Of a stretch of 64,000 bases of DNA, positions 61,380 to 64,000 are shown piece by piece. A program made the position numbers and the translations under genes. The DNA comes from Salinibaculum rarum (GTDB taxonomy: Archaea > Halobacteriota > Halobacteria > Halobacteriales > Haloarculaceae), in assembly GCF_030505615.1 (NCBI RefSeq), contig NZ_CP129992.1, positions 2,480,001 to 2,544,000 of the forward strand. The letters run 5' to 3'. Under the pieces are notes generated by a model that saw nothing but the letters and a program-made list of their open reading frames with translations, made no database searches and was not told where the DNA came from. Position 1 is the first letter of the stretch. Every line of letters starts with the position of its first letter.

Positions 61380-61979
61380 TCAGACCGGGAACTCCGCGTC
61401 GGGGTCGACCACGCGGTCGACTTCGGGGGGCATCTCCCAGTCGGTCGCGAGTTCGAGAAACTGCACGAGCATCCGGGCGGTCGCCCCCCACACCGTGTAA
61501 CCCTGAACGTAAAAAAAGTGGAGCCGTATCTCGCCGTAGTAGGGGTGGTCACGGCGCTCGCTCTCGTAGTTGTCCAGGTTCGTAATCTCGGAGAGCGGGA
61601 GGACGGCGATTTCTGCGACCTCCTGGTCACCGGGTTCGTACTCCCGGTCGGGAATCCGGGCGACGAACGGCCGGACGGAGTACCGGGTCACCGTCCGGAT
61701 ATCGTCCAGGCGGCCGACGCGGTCGACTTCCTCGGCGGCGAGGCCGATTTCCTCGTTTGCCTCGCGGAGCGCCGTCCGCCAGAGGTCGCTGTCTTCGGGT
61801 TCGCGGCCGCCGCCGGGAAAGCTCATCTGGCCGGGGTGGTCCGAGAGGTGGTCGGCGCGTTTCGTAAAGAGGATTGACGGCTCCTGGCCGCCGTCGACCA
61901 CGGGCGCGATGACCGCCGCCTCGCGCTCCTGGTCTGAGACTACCGCCGCGTCGTGTCCTCGCACCCCCGCCAGGTTCAT
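61380..61979 (-). CDS. Nudix hydrolase, CoA pyrophosphatase-like
   Basis: 199 residues. A complete Nudix box is present: GGGREPEDSDLWRTAL then REANEEIGL, preceded by MSFPGG, the signature of NudL/CoAse-type enzymes that split CoA or related nucleotides. The end (VDRVVDPDAEFPV) is ordinary. It contrasts with the degenerate Nudix protein at 10.8 kb. Convergent with the CNNM gene 20 nt away. Confidence 0.88.
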   Translation of the reverse strand: MNLAGVRGHDAAVVSDQEREAAVIAPVVDGGQEPSILFTKRADHLSDHPGQMSFPGGGREPEDSDLWRTALREANEEIGLAAEEVDRVGRLDDIRTVTRYSVRPFVARIPDREYEPGDQEVAEIAVLPLSEITNLDNYESERRDHPYYGEIRLHFFYVQGYTVWGATARMLVQFLELATDWEMPPEVDRVVDPDAEFPV

Positions 61980-62021
61980 ATTCGAACCGATGGCCCGGAG
62001 AATCTTATACCAACCGCCTGC

Positions 62022-62504
62022 CTACTGCAACGTCGCGTCGAGGCGGTCCCGAGAGCGGGCCAGGTCGACGCCGCCCCACGCCTCCAGTTCGTAACTCACG
62101 TCGAGCAACGCCTCGATGCGCTCGGTGTCACCAGCCTCGACGGCCGCACTCGCGTCGTCTCTGAATCGTCGTTCGGCCGCCCGAGCGACCGTCTCTCGCT
62201 CGATGTTGCGCGATTCGACATCGAGGATATGGGGCAGGTCCGTCGCGCCCTCGGGTAACTCGGGAAAGGCCACCGGACCGACGACGTAGAGCGTTTCGTC
62301 GACGGCCGCGTCCGTCGCATCCGGTTCGACGGCGACGAGATGATACGACCGGACGGCCGCGTCGATGTCCGCCGCGAAGGCATCCGGGTCGTGGTCTTCG
62401 CCGCGCTTGAAGGCCAGTTCCGCGAGCGCCTCGCCGAGTTCCGCCCGGGTGAGCGCGCCGAACAGGTCGACGACCCCCGCCACGTCGTGTCCCGTCAGGT
62501 CCAT
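62022..62504 (-). CDS. Conserved haloarchaeal protein of unknown function
   Basis: 160 residues, soluble and acidic, without Cys or membrane segments. Visible segments: VVDLFGALTRAELGEALAEL, AADIDAAVRSYHLVAVEPD and YVVGPVAFPELPEGATDLP. A N-terminal helix-turn-helix is possible but not convincing. It lies 42 nt downstream of the Nudix start, same strand, and may share a transcript with the GT81-like gene upstream (51 nt gap). Confidence 0.7.
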   Translation of the reverse strand: MDLTGHDVAGVVDLFGALTRAELGEALAELAFKRGEDHDPDAFAADIDAAVRSYHLVAVEPDATDAAVDETLYVVGPVAFPELPEGATDLPHILDVESRNIERETVARAAERRFRDDASAAVEAGDTERIEALLDVSYELEAWGGVDLARSRDRLDATLQ

Positions 62505-62555
62505 GTCGGTACCCCGACTGGGTCGGTCTTAACGGTTGGTGGTCGGAACGGTCTG

Positions 62556-63650
62556 TCATTCCGTCGCATCCGCGATGGCGGCCCGCGAGCGGTCCAGAAC
62601 GTCGGCCGGCGACAGTGGCGTGTCGACCCAGGCCGGCAGACGACAGTCCTCGGCCGGCGGCTCGATAGCCTCGACGTACGTATCGACCTGCTGGCGTTCT
62701 GCCGCCCGGTCGTGGGTCAGGCCGTTGAATCCGGCGTCTGCGGCGTACTGGTCGACGAGTCGCTCGGCCTGCGTGCAGTATTCGGTAGCGAGGTCGTCGT
62801 ACGACGGGTCCACGCCGGCGTCTGCCAGCGCCCGGAAGAGCGCGCTCCCGACTTCCCGGCACATGTCGCCGAGTCCCTGGGGACCACCGACCGAACGGTG
62901 GTCGTGTTCGTGGACGCCGAGGTCGACCTGCGCCGAGCGCTCGAAGCCCACCAGCCGGAACGCCTCGCCCAGCGTCCCCACTTCCAGCCCCCAACTTCGC
63001 TGGGCGCGTACCTGGCGAGCCACGTCGCCAGTGACGGCAAATTCGCCGGCCAGCCCGTACCGGAAGGCATCGAAGTAATCGACGATGGCATCGTCGTACA
63101 GTGCATCGAGCGCCCGCACGAGCGGGGCGTAAAACAGCCGGAACAGCCGTCCGTACAGGCGGTTGTTCTCGACGCGGGCGTAGTACCCCTTCGAAAACTC
63201 GTGACCGTTTGCGAGCGGAAACAGGAGTTTCGGGACGTGTGCCTCGGTGTAGGTTTTGGCGTCGGCGTCGTGGACGACGACGTATTCGGAGTCGGCGGCG
63301 ACGCCGAGCGCCAGCCACACGTCACGGCCCTTACCCGCGTTCCCGTCGAGGCCGGCATCGGCGAGCAGGGACTCGACGCGAGGGGCGGTACACCACAGCA
63401 CCTCGGCGTCGATGTCGAACTCGGAAACCCACGAGACGACGTCACCGACTTCCGTCGCCGTCGCGCGCAAGGCGACGACGACCCGCTTGGGGTCGACCCG
63501 TTCGAGGGCCGCGAGCACGCGTTCGGCGGCCAGACTGGCGTGGTCGCGCTCGGTCATCGGGACGACGACCGTCGTGCGGCCCGTCGGTGCGGTGGGCGTG
63601 GCGTCACCGAAATCGTGGAGCGTCGTGACCCGCTCCTGAACGTACTCCAT
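62556..63650 (-). CDS. Glucosyl/mannosyl-3-phosphoglycerate synthase-like transferase (GT81)
   Basis: 364 residues. A GT-A fold: RTTVVVPMTERDH, GKGRDVWLALGVAADSEYVV, the metal motif in VVHDADAKTYTEAHVPK (DAD), and a FSKGYYARVENNRLYGRLFRLF acceptor segment with GLAGEFAVTGDVARQV. This arrangement matches synthases of compatible solutes such as glucosyl- or mannosylglycerate (GT81), though the acceptor is not proven. Such solutes would fit a halophile. Upstream of a small unknown gene on the same strand. Confidence 0.75.
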   Translation of the reverse strand: MEYVQERVTTLHDFGDATPTAPTGRTTVVVPMTERDHASLAAERVLAALERVDPKRVVVALRATATEVGDVVSWVSEFDIDAEVLWCTAPRVESLLADAGLDGNAGKGRDVWLALGVAADSEYVVVHDADAKTYTEAHVPKLLFPLANGHEFSKGYYARVENNRLYGRLFRLFYAPLVRALDALYDDAIVDYFDAFRYGLAGEFAVTGDVARQVRAQRSWGLEVGTLGEAFRLVGFERSAQVDLGVHEHDHRSVGGPQGLGDMCREVGSALFRALADAGVDPSYDDLATEYCTQAERLVDQYAADAGFNGLTHDRAAERQQVDTYVEAIEPPAEDCRLPAWVDTPLSPADVLDRSRAAIADATE

Positions 63651-63734
63651 CGATGCCAGGTTAGGACTGTGTGAGAAAAAGCCACCCGGTCGACCGCCAC
63701 GAAGCTTTTGCCGGTAGGTGTCCTACGGTTGGGT

Positions 63735-63905
63735 ATGACATCTGTCAGGAAGGGGCTCCGCTCGGGTGACCTCGAGAAGGACACCTACGAGCGATTGACC
63801 TGCACGAACTGCGGGGAAGTACTGGACACGAGAAACGACCCCGACGAAGTCGGGCGTCTCAGAGTCTGCCCGTCCTGTGACTCGGAGTGGACGGAAGTCG
63901 GCTAG
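63735..63905 (+). CDS. HVO_0758-type zinc-finger micro-protein
   Basis: 56 residues from ATG 63735 (MTSVRKGLRSGDLEKD). Zinc knuckles CTNCG (23-27) and CPSC (45-48). The sequence resembles the Haloferax protein HVO_0758 as I recall it (same N-terminal VRKGLR-GDLEKDTYERL block). Such proteins adopt one small zinc-ribbon fold; molecular role unknown. TATA-like CTTTTG ~25 nt upstream suggests a leaderless transcript. Confidence 0.85.
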   Translation: MTSVRKGLRSGDLEKDTYERLTCTNCGEVLDTRNDPDEVGRLRVCPSCDSEWTEVG

Positions 63906-64000
63906 TCACTCGAAGACGGCGTCGAACGCCTGTGCACCGAGCGGTTCGTACCGGCCGGCGTCGACGTTTTCCGCGACGTGGTCCGGCGACCCCATCCCGA
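63906..64000 (-). CDS. 3' end of a probable aldo/keto reductase (start beyond window)
   Basis: Open minus-strand frame from the window edge to TGA at 63906-63908, one nt past the stop of the zinc-finger gene. The ~31 residues visible contain SPDHVAENVDAG and RYEPLGAQAFDAV, which fit the C terminus of aldo/keto reductases (SPEHLEEN then PLSxEE). Only the tail is present, so the call is tentative. Confidence 0.4.
   Translation of the reverse strand, partial: GMGSPDHVAENVDAGRYEPLGAQAFDAVFE

Noticed and set aside
1..64000. tRNA, rRNA or replication origin
   Set aside because: No cloverleaf-like TTCRANY/anticodon pattern, rRNA stretch, cdc6/orc gene or ORB-like repeats noticed; gaps between genes are too short for most. 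A tRNAscan or ORB search would decide.

Overview
The window is chromosomal DNA from a halophilic archaeon (class Halobacteria). The proteins are strongly acidic, GC-rich codons dominate, genes are tightly packed with many 4-nt ATGA/GTGA overlaps, several promoters put a TATA box about 25-30 nt before a start codon (leaderless mRNAs), and many genes belong to archaeal or haloarchaeal families: thermosome, TFB, LonB, FttA/aCPSF1, GatE, archaeal ProRS, glycerol-1-phosphate dehydrogenase, AglD and zinc-finger micro-proteins. From memory, the order thermosome - lonB - trpCBA - archaeal shikimate genes - aglD, with an HVO_0758-type zinc finger nearby, resembles Haloferax volcanii. The proteins look closer to Haloarcula-type relatives; genus is not determined.

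Layout. 1-3.8 kb: right end of an AT-richer surface-polysaccharide island (glycosyltransferase, asparagine synthase) closed by an IS4-family (ISH8-like) transposase. 3.8-12.3 kb: TrmB-like regulator, cupin, the pterin/folate pair mptE-folP, a zinc-motif protein coupled to a TrmJ-like methylase, gatE, a degenerate Nudix protein and egsA. 12.4-26.3 kb: gltB, a DUF4330-like membrane protein, proS, the transcription termination nuclease fttA with a structured leader, nth, cysE, a bactofilin-like protein, a YchF/DRG-type GTPase. 26.3-36.6 kb: small, mostly regulatory or signalling genes: NAD-kinase-like protein, RecA-fold plus DICT pair, NfeD plus SPFH pair, winged-helix proteins, TRAM protein, Fe-S/Zn cluster protein, MBL hydrolase, methyltransferase, GT2-like protein, amidohydrolase. 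36.7-43.5 kb: thermosome, SAM-hydroxide adenosyltransferase with nadM, lonB with a CPBP membrane protease. 43.5-52.6 kb: an aromatic biosynthesis region (trpCBA, ADH synthase, DHQ synthase II, aroD) interrupted by a MinD-family ATPase with a long disordered tail and a membrane-anchored HTH protein. 52.6-64 kb: tfb, aglD, radical SAM protein, small zinc proteins, Hsp20, FAD oxidoreductase, CNNM-type membrane protein, Nudix hydrolase, GT81-like enzyme and the 3' end of a probable aldo/keto reductase.

How it fits together. The archaeal route to aromatic amino acids is nearly contiguous: ADH synthase and DHQ synthase II feed AroD, and trpCBA completes tryptophan. mptE and folP lie side by side for pterin/folate synthesis. 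Protein quality control is represented by the thermosome, LonB, CPBP protease, NfeD/SPFH and Hsp20. Core information processing includes tfb, fttA, gatE and proS.

Most interesting signals: promoter-centred palindromes at trpC, cysE, tfb and fttA; the fttA leader with stacked hairpins and a 28-codon ORF ending 2 nt before fttA; catalytically altered family members (MGMT-like with PDHR instead of PCHR, Nudix-like with a broken Nudix box, NAD-kinase-like without GGDG, RecA-like with GKQ, GT2-like without DxD); and the MinD-type ATPase whose putative membrane-binding helix sits at the end of a roughly 200-residue acidic tether. No rRNA, tRNA or CRISPR array was recognised. No gene-free stretch exceeds 300 bases; the longest is the roughly 296-base fttA leader region.
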